Source: Vicia villosa (taxonomy: Eukaryota > Streptophyta > Magnoliopsida > Fabales > Fabaceae). Taken from it: 64,000 nucleotides of DNA. Of the stretch, positions 24,476-36,550 are shown one piece after another (position 1 is the stretch's first letter; every line of letters begins with the position of its first letter). Below the pieces are notes generated by a model that was not told the DNA's origin, made no database searches, and saw only the letters and a list, made by a program, of their open reading frames with translations. The stretch covers positions 63,500,336 through 63,564,335 of the forward strand of contig NC_081183.1 in NCBI RefSeq assembly GCF_029867415.1. The letters are read 5' to 3'. A program made the translations under genes and the position numbers.

Positions 24476-25908
24476 TACAAGTCATTCAGATCATAAGGGG
24501 ACAAAGGTTGCATCCTTAGAACCCTTAACAAACTCAGAAAATTCCAAAGAAAAAGTGAAATCGGTTTTGGAGATTGAGGCAAGTTCAAGCTTTTAAAGAT
24601 TGAATCGTGTTCTTGGGCCTTCCCTGAAGTTATTCAAATCATTAGCAAGGTTGATAGCTCCCAGAATCATCCCCAATAATCCACGGTTTGTTCGTAAAAA
24701 AATTTCATTTGTTTATTTACGATGCATACATGATGTTTGATAGCATATAATTGATTGTTATGATGTTTGGAATGTTTCTGGGTGGTCGAATTAATTGTTA
24801 CTTGCATAGACTGTGATTTGCCATTGTTAGGGTTTTGAACCTCGGATTAGGGATTTTCGTTTTAGATAGAATTGGAACTAATTACAGGTACCATTAGATC
24901 CGTGAGGCCCGGACGATCATGTCTATGGGGTCGCGAAATGTTTCTTGTCGCGTTTTGTTGTATTCGTAGATGCAGGGCCTGTAGCGACGGAAGTGTCCGT
25001 AGGTAGAAGTTTGGTTCAGACCTAAGACGACGGACGAAACTAGGAGATGATAACATGGCGTGCCTGTAGCGGTAAAAATGTGACTCGACGCGTTTTCACG
25101 CATTCGAAGTACAACAGAGTCGCCACCGAACTTTATTTATTCCAAGAAGGAAAGGGGAAATATCGATAAAACCCACAGATAAAAAGAAATGGATAAGATG
25201 GTCATCGCAACCAAATTTAGGGTTCGGGAGTCGGTTAAGCAAGGGGAAGGTATTAGCACCCCTCACCTCCATCGTACTCGATGGGACCCATTTAGTTAGT
25301 TTCGTGTTTGAGTGTTAGCGTAATATTTGTGTTCTTTAGCTTATTAATCGAGAAAAGATGAAAGAAATGTTTTTTAGGGTTTTTATTATTATGAAGAAAA
25401 AAAGAAAATATTTTTTATTATTATGCTCGCCAAGACGTTTGTATCTTGTGCCTACGTATTCCCTAGTGCAATGGGAAAGTCAGAGCAATCGTAGTTCGGG
25501 CTAGGAACCACGAAGAGTTTGTTGATTGATTTTAGCGAGAGGTACTCAATCGCTTTCAAATGGAAATACTACGCGCACATGGATATGAGATCACTACAAG
25601 AATGGATGACTAAATCAGGAGTGAGACAAGATTTTGGCCATCATCGCATTCGAGTGGAAGGTATTCGACCTTCACATGTGGAAGTATGTTCGTATTGAAA
25701 ATTGACTAAGCGTCTTGTTTATGAGAAAGAGTTTTAAAAGCCCTAAGGCAAAAAGGTTGAATGGAATTGAGATTGTGTTTTAAAGGGACATTTAGCAAAG
25801 GATTGAGCATAGGTGTTTACCTAGCGCGTCTTTACCCAAGGTATTGAATAGGAGCGAGCCCCATTGTCACTTGTTGTCCAAGTTAATTAATGTATTTTAA
25901 TTCAAAAG

Positions 25909-26430
25909 ATCAAGGTATTCAAGAGGTGTGCACTTCTTGTCACAGGATCTTTCGGTTTGATTAATGTGTTTTGATTCGAAAGATCAAGGTATTCAAGAGG
26001 TGTGCACTTCTTGTCACAGGATCTTTCGGTTTGATTAATGTGTTTTGATTCGAAAGATCAAGGTATTCAAGAGGTGTTCACCCCTTGTCACAGGATCTTT
26101 CGGTTTGATTAAGGTGTTTTGATTCAAAGGATCAAGGTATTCAAGAGGTGTTCACTTCTTGTCACTTGATCGCTTTCATTTTATTAATGTGTTTTGATTC
26201 AAAGGATCAAGGTATTCAAGAGGTGTTCACTTCTTGTCACTTGATCACTTTGATTTTATTAATGTATTTTGATTCAAAAGATCAAGGTATTCAAGAGGTG
26301 TTCTCTTCTTGTCACTTGATCGTTTTGATTTGATTAAGAAAGGTTTTAAAAAAAGTGTTAATCCAAAAGAATCGAGGTATTCAAGAGGTGTACACTTCTT
26401 GTCACTCGATCTTTCGGTATGGTTAAAAAG
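25909..26430. repeat. Tandem array, 74-75-bp unit, 7 copies
   Basis: GATCAAGGTATTCAAGAGGT recurs at 25909, 25982, 26056, 26130, 26205, 26280 and (diverged) 26370. The unit also carries CACTTCTTGTCAC. It lies in the transcribed part of the antisense solo LTR. Confidence 0.9.
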
Positions 26431-27865
26431 ATTTTTGTAAAGAAGAAACTCGACATTGAATCGAGAAATTATTTGACGACTTGGCGTTGGACCAAGGTTT
26501 ATTGATTTTTGGATTGAAAGATTATCTAATGTTTTTTGGTATTTTAATAATATGGAACTAATAAAACAACCTAATTATATATATTAACACGTTTTTGAAT
26601 ATAAAAATTTTTTGGGTTTTTATAACTTATAAAAAAAATCTAATTAAAATGACATCTAACTTATTTTTTGTGTTTTTTTAATACTTTGAATTTTATTAGA
26701 AACTTAAAACTAACATTAAAGAAATAAACTAAACAATATAATCAATTAGATAAACAAAATAAGAAAGTTGCAAACAAAAGGAAAGTTGCTGGCCCATCAT
26801 GTAGAAAGCCCAAGAAATAATGAGACAAACCCCAGGAGGGGGTGCAGTGCTGAGTTTAGGGTGTAACAAAAAAAAACAAAACTGGGCTCCAACTCATTAA
26901 GCCCAAAACGAAATTAGAAGAGGGAAGGAGAAAAAAACCCTAGGAGACTCTCAAGGAAGCCATCCGCCCCTCTGCCACTCAACATTCTTCTTCTTTCTCT
27001 CACCCTTTCCCACGATTCTGCCTTTTTCTGCGTTTCAATGACAATAGGGAGAACACACCCTCGCATCTCTCTTGATCTCTCGCGATACCTCTCTCATTCT
27101 CTGCTCGCGCGTATGAACAGAACAACAACAACAACCTATCGTCTCTCTTCTCGTGCGAACAACAACCACAGAAAGGAAAATACCTCACTACTCTCTCGAT
27201 CTCGTTCTCTCTTTGAAAAAAAAACACATAAAACAAACTCACCGATCTCTCAAACGTTCAAGCATTCACACGAAAACAACAAATACAAAGCAAAAGATTG
27301 ATCATGATTTAGGGTTCACATAGAAGGAAATCACAACAACTACATGTCAAGCATGGAATATTAACACAAGCATAACAAATTTAAAGAATTCAAACCGAGA
27401 TGAAGCTTTCAGATCAGAGTGATATGTCTGCTCAGGTACAGTGCCTTCTCGTTTCTACTGCTTCTTCTGCAATTTAATGAGAGCTTTTTGTCGAAGGTCG
27501 ATTCAGTGCTGTGTTGCTGAGTTTGTGATTTGAAATGGGTGTAGTGTGTTGTCACCGGTTGTGTTATGAAATTGATGTGATGAGTTGAACGTTGTGGGTG
27601 AAGGAAGTTGAGTTGGTTTAGGTTTTGATAATATTATGAAGGTGATGTGTGATGATGAAGTGGTATTTGAGAGTTTGTAAGGTTCAGTTCAGTCAGGTTG
27701 AATGTGGGGTGAAGCTAAGCGTTTTTGTTTTGGTGAGTTAATGTTTGTGGCTCTGTGTGTTTTCGTTTGAGTATGAGGTTTTGAAGGTTAGGACTTAGAG
27801 AGGTTTCAGCAGAGTTATTTTTTTTGTTTCTCGGGTGGCTCCCCTTTTATGTATTGCTGACCCTC

Positions 27866-27873
27866 TTTTTATA
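27866..27873 (-). promoter_or_regulatory. TATA box of the antisense solo LTR
   Basis: TATAAAAA on the minus strand, about 780 bp inside the LTR start at 28651. Confidence 0.6.
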
Positions 27874-28704
27874 GTAGAAGATTAGGGTTTTAATGTGAGC
27901 TTGAGATGAAAATTGGGGGGAAATTGGTGAGAAGATTTGAACAATTGTGGAATACTGATTTTTTGCTTTTTACTTTTGCAGGTTGTATGGCCATTTTGGT
28001 GTAATCTTTGGAGAGACTGTGCACAACAAGAAGCAGGTTTGGCTGCAAGTGAGTGGAGTGCAATGAGGTGCAGAGTTTTGGATAGTTGTATTTGGCATGG
28101 GATAGCAGAGTATTTGGACAGCAATGTTTGTACTGGTTTTAGAGTTGAATTTTGAAACGGAATTTGGAGAGGGTAGTGTTGTTAACGTGTGAGAGAATGG
28201 CAAAGATAAAGTAGTTCATTCAAATTGCCCCTTTTTTTTCTTCTATTATGACAAAAAGACAAAGCTAATAACAACAATAATAATAACAATAACTAAAATG
28301 TTAAACTAAAAAAATATCAAAAATGAAAAATAAAAAATAAGAGAGATTTAAAATTGATTTTAATTTTAATAATAACTCAACTTAAATAAATTGAATTGAA
28401 ATTAAAACTTAATTAAGAATAACATTCAAAAAGAAACTAAAAAAATAATGCCCATAAACATTGACTAGAAAAAAAAAATGATGTTAATAATATATTATTT
28501 TTGTGATTTTTTTGAAATTAAGAAATTTGCAAAGACACATAATGCAAGCTAACTTTAAAAATCGATATGCAATGATGTGATGATTGAATGATGAATTCGT
28601 GCGACACATCCAAATGAATGAAACACATAGGGCAAAAATTGGGGTGCGACAGTGCCCTCATTGGCCAGAAAAGGTGCGCTGCTTCTTTTTCAAAATCCAG
28701 GGAT

Positions 28705-28726
28705 CACGTGCGTTAAGACGCACGTG
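28705..28726. promoter_or_regulatory. Inverted repeat with two G-boxes in C's LTR
   Basis: CACGTGCGT-TAAG-ACGCACGTG: perfect 9-bp arms, each containing the G-box CACGTG bound by plant bZIP and bHLH factors. Any regulatory role is inferred. It lies downstream of the presumed TATA box. Confidence 0.6.
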
Positions 28727-30399
28727 CTATCATGTGCCTTCATCATCAGAGCCATCAGATTCGCCTCCCATCAGATCCAACGCGTACAAGAGCGCAAGTC
28801 CACCATGGTCCTTCACCAGCGCGCCACACCTGATCAAAACGCTAAGTTTTCTAATTTTTATTTTTTTATTTTTTTTATTATTCATTCCTTTTTTATTATT
28901 TTATTGTTTTCTTATTTTTTTCTTTTAATTAAAATTCTTTTAAAAATTAATTCTTTTATGTAACTTTTATTTTAAAAACATGCTAAATATTTTGATAAAT
29001 ATTTTAATTTAATTTAAATAATTAAAGTATTAATTTAAATTAACTTGTTAATTTAGAATAATAATTGAAATTATTTTATTAATTTAGAATAATAATTTAA
29101 AATATGTTTATTTGAATTAATAAATTAAATCAATTCATTAATTTAATTATTATAATTTTTTCTCCAAATTTAGTTGATTAGATTAATGGTTAGGGTTAAT
29201 TTAATCAAAACCTAGTTTTTGCCGATTTAATTAATTAGGTTGAAAACCAATAATTAATTAATTTAAGGTTTTATTCTATTAACCATGGTTAACTTGTGCC
29301 CTAATCAGGGTTGTGAGGTTTGTCAATAGATCCTCCATACACTAACCCTATTCTTTTTATTATTACTTTTCAGGGATAATCAGGAATTTGACGAAGGCTC
29401 GAGGCATTGGCATTTGGTTTGCCTCTCATATTTCTTTGCCCATATTTTTCTATTTTTGCTTCCCCCTTCCCCGCAGGTGTTTATTGTAATAGCGTAGGTT
29501 TTTAAATTCTGCCTTTTATTTGTTTGCCTTAATATTAATTACGTGGTTAGTAATCTTAGGGAGTGCAAGCCTTGAATTGAACTTAGAATCACTAAAATTT
29601 ATAAGATAAATACCACTGAATTTAACCACCTGATTGTGTCACACACACACTTTTGGGTAACCCCTCTTGTTGCCTGTTGCCTTATTTTCTGCCTTGTTGC
29701 CTTAATTTTGTTGCCTCTTATTATAGAATAGTCAAGTCCCTCGATTTCGAGGATACCTAAAGCAAATGTTGCCCTCAGTTCATCATCAAGTTTGTCCCTC
29801 GACGTTGCCTCGGAAGTAAGATGATTCGTCCCATTGCTAAGGTATCCTCGCCTGATGCCTAAGAATGACTATTTTATCCTTCCCTTAGACTACCTGCCCT
29901 CTTTATGGCAGGGTCAGTCTTATGGCGAACGATAACTCCGATGACCCTTCAACCTCCAATAAAAGGACTTCCTACCCTCTTATGGTATGGATAGCCTTGA
30001 AAGGCTAAAAGAACTTTTTATAAATTTAGGGTAATTGCTTCTAATTGCTTGCTCTGGTTTAAATTCAATTTTACCCTTTTTCAAAAAACCTTCAAAAAGA
30101 CTACGCTTATTTACAAGCTAAAGCCCTTATTCAAATGCTTTTTTTCTATACATTTCTAAACTTTTAAAAACAAAGGAGTTAAGCAATTAAGAGCCCATGG
30201 AAAACCATGGATACAAAAGGTGCCTTAAACCTTCCCTTTGTATAAATTACCCCCTGAACTCAAAATCTTTTTAAAATGTCTTTTTTTTGTTCTTTTAGCC
30301 TTTCTATAAATTGGATAAAATAAAAGTCGGTGGCGACTCAGGCTTACCGCAACATTTGTATGCTTAAATATTTAAAGTCAGTTCACCGTATTACAGAAC

Positions 30400-30416
30400 T
30401 GGCGACTCTGCTGGGA
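30400..30416 (+). other. Primer-binding site of element C, one base short
   Basis: TGGCGACTCTGCTGGGA lacks one of the four G residues found in A and D, so tRNA pairing is interrupted after 16 bases. Confidence 0.88.
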
Positions 30417-31582
30417 TATTTTGAATAAAATAGGGATTACCTTAAAGTTTAGGATTCACTTAAATGTTTTCACTTGTTTGATTTGTTTGCTTTATCTTAA
30501 AGGATGTTTTGGGTATTCTGTTGTGTGAAAGATCCTACACCCAGATCTAGTGTACCTTAGGTATGTGGCAAGAGACCATGGAGGTTGTATGACATGTATC
30601 GTTATGGTTGAATTGGTGGCCACCGTTAGTGCGACGCTTTGGTTTGTCCTGATGGCCCTTGAATCTGATCGAGGAGACGTTTGGCTACCGCGTGGTGTCA
30701 TTAAGCACTAATTCGCCCTTAGAACCTTAGTCGAACTTGACTTTGGCTTATAATAAGTAGCGAGATGGCTGGCTTTGGATTCCTGACTGAAGCCGGTTGA
30801 TACTCGATGCTACACTCATTGAGATTGGACTCTAGGGATGTTTTCGGCTAGCCGATTGAGTGCCATGTTGAGATAATGCCCGCGAGAAAGATCAGGGATA
30901 TGAGCACCATAGAACCCGGTTACTATTCTAGGACAGGTTGAACCAACTAAACTTCAGTGGGGAGGGTACTTACCTACGAACTTCAAGCAAGCCTCTAAAC
31001 CTAAGGACACTTGTGTGACTTGCTTGTGTGTGCTACTAACCCTTTAGTTTCCTTGCAGGTTTTTCTTGTGGGACTCACTCGTCCTTACTATCTTACGCTT
31101 TGCTTGATGCATCGCATCCGCATAACATCATGACATCATGACATCATAACATTGCATGTTTACTAACCCTTTCAAGGATCTTAGGGATTTAGGGCGCACG
31201 ATTTCAGGTACTCTTATCAAGGACTGAATTCCTATCTAGGGGCAAGAGGATTTATTTTCCTTTGGTCGTATGCCTTCCAATTCAAAGACACAGTACCTAT
31301 CAAAGGGCAAGAGGATTTATTTTCCTCTAGCAATATACTTTCAAATTCAGAGGTATCCCGAATCAGAGGCGATGACCCACTTGATATGGTGAGCTCGATT
31401 CTCAAAGAAAGACGTTCAAAGACGAGAGCCTAGATTCTTCAGACGACGAAGCTGTGACAAATCATTTTCTAATGTCGCAAACTAAATTCTTTAAATATCC
31501 TTGAAAATATTGTGTTTGCATTCATAACCTCACATAACAGGTTTCCATAACATGTCTCATCTTCTCTCGCTGTTTATTTCAG
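30417..31582 (+). other. Untranslated leader of element C with a possible intron at 31208-31582
   Basis: It is non-coding and homologous to 8047-9201 in A. Candidate donor CAG|GTACTC (31207/31208); acceptor TTTATTTCAG ending at 31582. Two hairpin repeats (AGAGGA...TCCT at 31245-31263; perfect AGAGGA...TCCTCT at 31310-31328) lie just after the donor. Confidence 0.5.
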
Positions 31583-32419
31583 TACAAAGAAATCTCGAGC
31601 AATCAGACAAAAATCTTCAGGCTCAGAACAACCAGTTCCAAGAGATGATCCTTAACTTGGCCAAGGGGCAAGAATAATTGAAGGCACTTCTGATCGAGAA
31701 GGAGAAGAATCAACATAAGCATCAAGGTAGTAAAGATAATCGAAGATCCGAACCTAAGCGATCATTTACTCCATTGCGCATGCCGCTGTCTCAAGTTCTA
31801 CAACAACTGCTCAATCAGAACTTGATAACTCTATTGCCTCCATATTCATTTCCTACCAATCCTACTCCTAGGTACAAGTATAATACAAGATGTGCTTATC
31901 ATTCGAACAATCGTGGTCATGATACCGAAGATGGTGGACCATTGAAGCATAGAATTCAAGATTTAATCGATGACAAGATCATTGATTTCAATTCACCTGA
32001 GAAACCTCATATAGCTGATGTTGTGCACAACCAGAAAGGTCGTAATGAACGCAACCAATCTGTTGGGGCAGTTCTGATCTCTACACCAGTTCTACAACAA
32101 CGACGCAAGCCAGATGCACCTAAGCGTCAATTCACCAAAATTAACATGACATTAGATCAGGCGTTGCAACATCTGTTGAAGGCAGGAATGATTACTGTGA
32201 GGGATCCTCCTCAAGACATCAACACTTCCACTTCTAAACACAATCCAAACGTGCGATGTGCCTAGCATTCCAATAGTCCCGGGCACGATACCAATAGCTA
32301 TTGGGCATTAAAAGATCAAGATCCAAGACATAATTGATGATGGTGAAATTGAGTTCAATCCTCCTAAGACCCATATTGTGATCACTGCTCCCATGCCTAA
32401 TCATGACAAGACTGATTAA
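31583..32419 (+). pseudogene. Reduced Gag remnant of element C, broken
   Basis: Same layout as in A and D: short helical charged N-terminus, then two copies of the module LSQ/LDQ-LQxLL...YxxNxRCAYHSN...LKxxIQDxID. The initiator ATG of A and D is lost (AGAAAT at the aligned position). A TAA interrupts at about 31675-31677, after which 195 codons are open to 32263. A stop inside the second knuckle and a frame change near 32310 end it. The second histidine/cysteine set is partly lost. The final stop at 32417-32419 is shared. Confidence 0.78.
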
Positions 32420-35111
32420 TGTCTAGAAGGATGGACTATTGGCTCATTAGCTTTACTTTCATTTGCAACTTCTATCCTGTTTGTTTAAACATTCGAATTA
32501 TGATAGACATTATTTGTTTTAATTATCATCATTAGTGCATTGCATATGTTTGTCTTGAATAAATTATTTCGCTATCACTCATTTTAAATTGTGTTTTTAC
32601 TTTGCATATGTTTTCTGATATTCAACTCCTGCTAAGATGTAAGCCTTTTTAGGGAGGATGACAAAAACGATACCGCGATCTCATACAGTATGCTTTTGAA
32701 CGGATTATGCTGACGATGTACAAGCATTGTTTCAATTCATAAACAGTGGAGATATAAGGATGATAATCTCTCGTCAACCCCTTTAAGCCTAAGAAGTAGA
32801 AGTTTTCTTTCTCATAAAAACCCTTAATCATAACCTGGGGAAGGGTAGTTACTCAGTTAACTCAGTCATGCCAATATGATTTTACACAAATATTGATGGG
32901 TTCCCGTAACCGTTGAGACAGAAAATCAACATCTATCAAAAGGAAAAAGAATTGTTAAGTCAAAACCTATGAAGGAGACTTATCGAAAATTAAAATATCC
33001 CGCTGACTGTAATCTCAAAATAAACAGTTCAGGAAAAAGCCAGGGACAACAAAGTCAAAAGAAAAAAAGGTCACTACAAATCCTCGACAAAAGAAAACAT
33101 TACAAAAAATATGATCGTCTGTTCAAATAAACCTCTGGTACTTTAACCATCATCAAATATCAATGTTATAACTTTAAGCTTTACTAAGGCTTAAACGCAA
33201 AGTTAACTGAGCATATGATCGAAAAACATCACGAAGATTGGGATGGGTATAAATAAATTTTTGAGCCATTATCCTTTGTTTCTTAAACCGTGAACCAAGC
33301 CACATTACAACCCTTGAAGGTTTTAACTGTAGCATGGTTAGTTCAAAAGCATGCTGACACCAAAAAGGTATCATGACTCCTTAAGGTTTACCACAAATGC
33401 TGAGTTGATATTTCGTTTTTTACAAACATCACGTTTTTATAAACATCACGCTTTTACATCTCCAGTTTTATTGTTTTTCAACAAACTCAAGACAAGACAT
33501 ATGCATTGCATCTCATGAATTCATTATTAAACATATTCTACTGCATAATTTCAAATGTTAGCATCAGAAAGAATCTGCACAGGGTACGACTAATGACTAA
33601 AAGTCATCCCGACAGACGAAACTATTCCAGCAGTAACATCCCTTATAAGTGACTCAGTTGACTAGAAGTCAACAAATACAAGGGGCATGACATGCTTTAT
33701 CCAGTTAATACTGGGGCAATCAGGTCAAGATTCAAAGAATCCCTCAGGAGCGCCAAACAATCAGGGGCATGCACCCAAGTGAGTCTGAAGCTACTTCCCG
33801 ATCAATCAGGGGCATCACCCTAAGTGTATGAGTACTAGGGGCATCACCCATAGTATATGTCCAAAGGTCCTCACAAGGCGAATCTCTCCAAGGTCCCTAC
33901 TAGCAGGGGCAAAGCTGTGCAAAGCCTGTTTGACACTCCAACCAACACTCATTGGTGTGTCCCAATCAATACAAGTCCAGGAATGGCAGTTACTATAATA
34001 CCGGGGGCAATGTTCAAGACATCCATGTCTTCCCACAAAGCCGGTTTCGCAGGATCATATCCCCACAGAGTAATCCTTAAGAGGAGATCTTCAAATGTTC
34101 TCATCCCAACAGAGACTTAGTTCCTCAATGGAGTTTACATCTTCAACATTGTCGGTTCCCCGACACTTTTCTCTTCTCCAAACAGAGTTATTCATATCTC
34201 TTATCCCTAGTCAGAGTACATCAAGATCAATCATTCGAACTGCTTTCATCCCCAAGCAAAAATCATAAATCCCCAGCTGTACATCTTCAAAACAAGACAA
34301 GGCATCAGGGTCCCGATCAAGATACTACAAACAGCATAAGTCATAAATCATACATTACATGTAGCCCTAAGTCATGCATGACATACAAAGATCCTCATTT
34401 ATTTTAAGAACTTCATCTCATTCATAAACATTGCATAAAACTGACATTGTTACCAAGTGAATATTATCTTACAGGTATAGTACAAAGATAATCAACGCAA
34501 TAATTCCAATCTGAAATCCATTCAAAGGCAAAGCCTAACGCATGGCTCATTCTGACAATAAATTGGATCTTGTCTAACGCACGACCCATCCTTCAGCCTA
34601 ACGCACGGCTTTCCAGACATTTATCAAATGCAAATTGGATCCGGTCTAACGCACGACCCATCCTTCAGCCTAACGCACGGCTTTCCAGACATTTATCAAA
34701 TGCAAATTGGATCCGGTCTAACGCACGACCCATCCTTCAGCCTAACGCACGACTTTCTAGAAATTTATCAAATGCAAATTGGATCCGGTCTAACGCACGA
34801 CCCATCCTTCAGCCTAACGCACGGCTTTCCAGACATTTATCAAATGCAAATCGGATCCGGTCTAACGCACGACCCATCCTTCAGCCTAACGCACGACTTT
34901 CCAGACATTTATCAAATGCAAATTGGATCCGGTCTAACGCACGACCTATCCTTCAGCCTAACACACAGTTTTCCTGACATCTAACAATGCAAACTGGACT
35001 CAGTCTAACGTACGACTCGTCATAAGAAGTATTGCCTAACGTACGACTTACTTTGACACATATCAATACGGTGAATTCAGTCTAACATACGACTCATCCA
35101 AAGTATATCCT
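32420..35111 (+). mobile_element. 3' interior of element C, non-coding, cut by element E
   Basis: From 32653 it matches A from 16476 and D from 59620 leftward, again with no pol. It carries the 72-bp array and stops at 35111, where an unrelated sequence (the LTR of E) begins. The PPT and 3' LTR of C are not in the window and should lie beyond the right edge. Confidence 0.72.
34565..34990 (+). repeat. Tandem array, exact 72-bp unit, 6 copies
   Basis: GGATCCGGTCTAACGCACGA recurs every 72 bp (e.g. 34637, 34709). Each unit has two TAACGCACG motifs. Because 72 is divisible by 3, two overlapping chance ORFs run through it. It is homologous to the 70-bp array of D. Confidence 0.95.
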
Positions 35112-35810
35112 TGTTAGCTGGAGATTTCGATTGAAGGATATGCTTCTTGTAGAATTAGAGTTCGAAGAAGAATATGGTTTTCGATGGCCATTCTTGAGAA
35201 TAAATGGTTTTTTAAGGCCATTTCTGAGGATGTTATTTATGATGAAGATGATTGAAATCGAAGCTGAATCGAGATAGATTATCTTTGAGACTTAAGTGTT
35301 TTTCGAAATACAAGAGTACTGAAGCTTAGCGTATTTCATTGCATTCTCACTAAAGATCACGTTGCCACGTATTGAAAGAGAATTCAGGAGGGAGGATTTG
35401 AATTTCAAAATATTATATATAATCGAACAAGGACAGATGGCGCCCCAGGGATTCAAAACGTATGCATGTGAGCAACGTGGCATTTCATTAGTGTAGGACC
35501 GTTAGGTGATAACACGATTTTATATCGTATATTTAGCTTGAAATCCGTAGATATTCATAGCATTTTCCGTTTATTATGTTGATTTATTATGATATTACGC
35601 GAGTTTTTGCTTTGTTTCAGGTTTTACACTCTTATTACGACTATTTGTGAAAAGGAGAATAAACGGAGCTAAAACGACCACTATTTATGCCTAAAAGATG
35701 AAAAATGGGTCTGAAGTAAAAAGGGAGTGCAAATAAGGCCCAAATATGCTAAAGAAGACCCAAAAGCCCACTGAAGACCAAATGTGCGTGGCCCAAACCA
35801 CACAAGCAAA

Positions 35811-35952
35811 GTGGAGACGCACGTCTCCACATCTCATAAGCCACGTCAGCAAAAGGGAGATGCACGTCTCCAGTCCCGATATTCTCTCCACTTGAGACGC
35901 ACGTCTCAAGTCTTCAACGAAGTTTCCCCAAGGATCGGAGACGCACGTCTCC
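35811..35952 (+). promoter_or_regulatory. Four near-palindromes upstream of the Athila TATA box
   Basis: GTGGAGACGCACGTCTCCAC at 35811-35830, GGAGATGCACGTCTCC at 35856-35871, CTTGAGACGCACGTCTCAAG at 35891-35910 and GGAGACGCACGTCTCC at 35937-35952. Arms pair around a CA centre, and outer bases change together (GTGG/CCAC, CTTG/CAAG). Each contains CACGTC, an ACGT-core site of the bZIP type. The last lies 57 bp upstream of TATA. A proximal enhancer role is inferred. Confidence 0.75.
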
Positions 35953-36009
35953 AAGTCCAAGTCTGCTGGAGGCTCCTCTTTTCACGCAATCCAACTGCAA
36001 AGCCTCGCC

Positions 36010-36017
36010 TATAAATA
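36010..36017 (+). promoter_or_regulatory. TATA box of Athila 5' LTR
   Basis: TATAAATA in CGCCTATAAATAGAGGCAG; the 3' LTR copy is at 48726-48733. Confidence 0.85.
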
Positions 36018-36550
36018 GAGGCAGATACTTCACTTCAACCTGTCCAATTCTGCTGCTAACGAAGTGCTGCCGAAATTGTTCCGCGATTGCTATTTTCTTC
36101 CTGCTTTCAATTAAACAGTCTTATTTTCTCATAACAATTTCTACACCGGAAATTGTTGTGAATCTTTTATAAATCTAGCCTTACGCTAGATTTATCGTTT
36201 TATTTTCCTTGTTTTGAATTTCTGTCCGTTTAATTCCGAAGAACGATCCAGCCAACCTGTGGTGGAAGTTCGATACTTCAAGATTCAATTGCAGTTTATT
36301 TAATTCAGGTTTAATATTTATTGCCTTTATTTATATATTTATTTGCATGATATATTATATGCCAATTAACATGCCTTTTATTATAAGCCAAATTGATTTA
36401 TGCATGCTTAACTGTATTAACATGTCTGGCTAAATTACTAAGGTATCAGTATGTCGAGTAAGTTAACTGTGGGATCCGAAATAAATTGGCTTAATTATGT
36501 TTTGTTAACTATCACCTGTTTTTGGTTTATATGTCTAATTTAATTAGTAA

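Larger units (their letters stand above)
25065..28651 (-). mobile_element. Antisense solo LTR (3.6 kb) inside C's 5' LTR
   Basis: Minus-strand ends are TGTCGCACCCC (at 28651) and ...CCGCTACA (at 25065), flanked by a perfect GTGCC duplication (25060-25064 and 28652-28656). It has one TATA box (27866-27873, minus) and no internal PBS or PPT. Near its 3' end, 25125-25300, is the block AGTCGCCACC ... GGGAGTCGGTTAAGC shared by other LTRs of this group. The ORFs at 27000-28200 have no recognisable product. Confidence 0.88.
23315..30395 (+). mobile_element. 5' LTR of element C (holds an antisense solo LTR)
   Basis: It ends ATTACA at 30395, four bases before a PBS. The left part aligns with the sense strand of D's LTR (shared AGAAAGTCAACAGTCGACT region near 23546 and 56600). 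The start TGTGACACC at 23315 is the best TG-start consistent with that alignment. After removal of the 3.6-kb insertion the LTR is about 3.49 kb, close to D's 3.64 kb. A possible TATA box is TATAAGTA at 24468-24475. Confidence 0.75.

Noticed and set aside
25909..26430. CRISPR-like regularly spaced repeats
   Set aside because: Units are contiguous 74-bp tandem repeats without unique spacers, in a eukaryotic retroelement.
27000..28203. Small ORFs with serine/arginine-rich or cysteine-rich peptides
   Set aside because: They lie in low-complexity sequence of an antisense solo LTR and match no family I recognise.
34570..34984. Two long overlapping ORFs (135 and 118 codons) with repeated peptide units
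   Set aside because: They run through a 72-bp tandem array; a period divisible by 3 without a stop keeps frames open by chance. No start context or homology.
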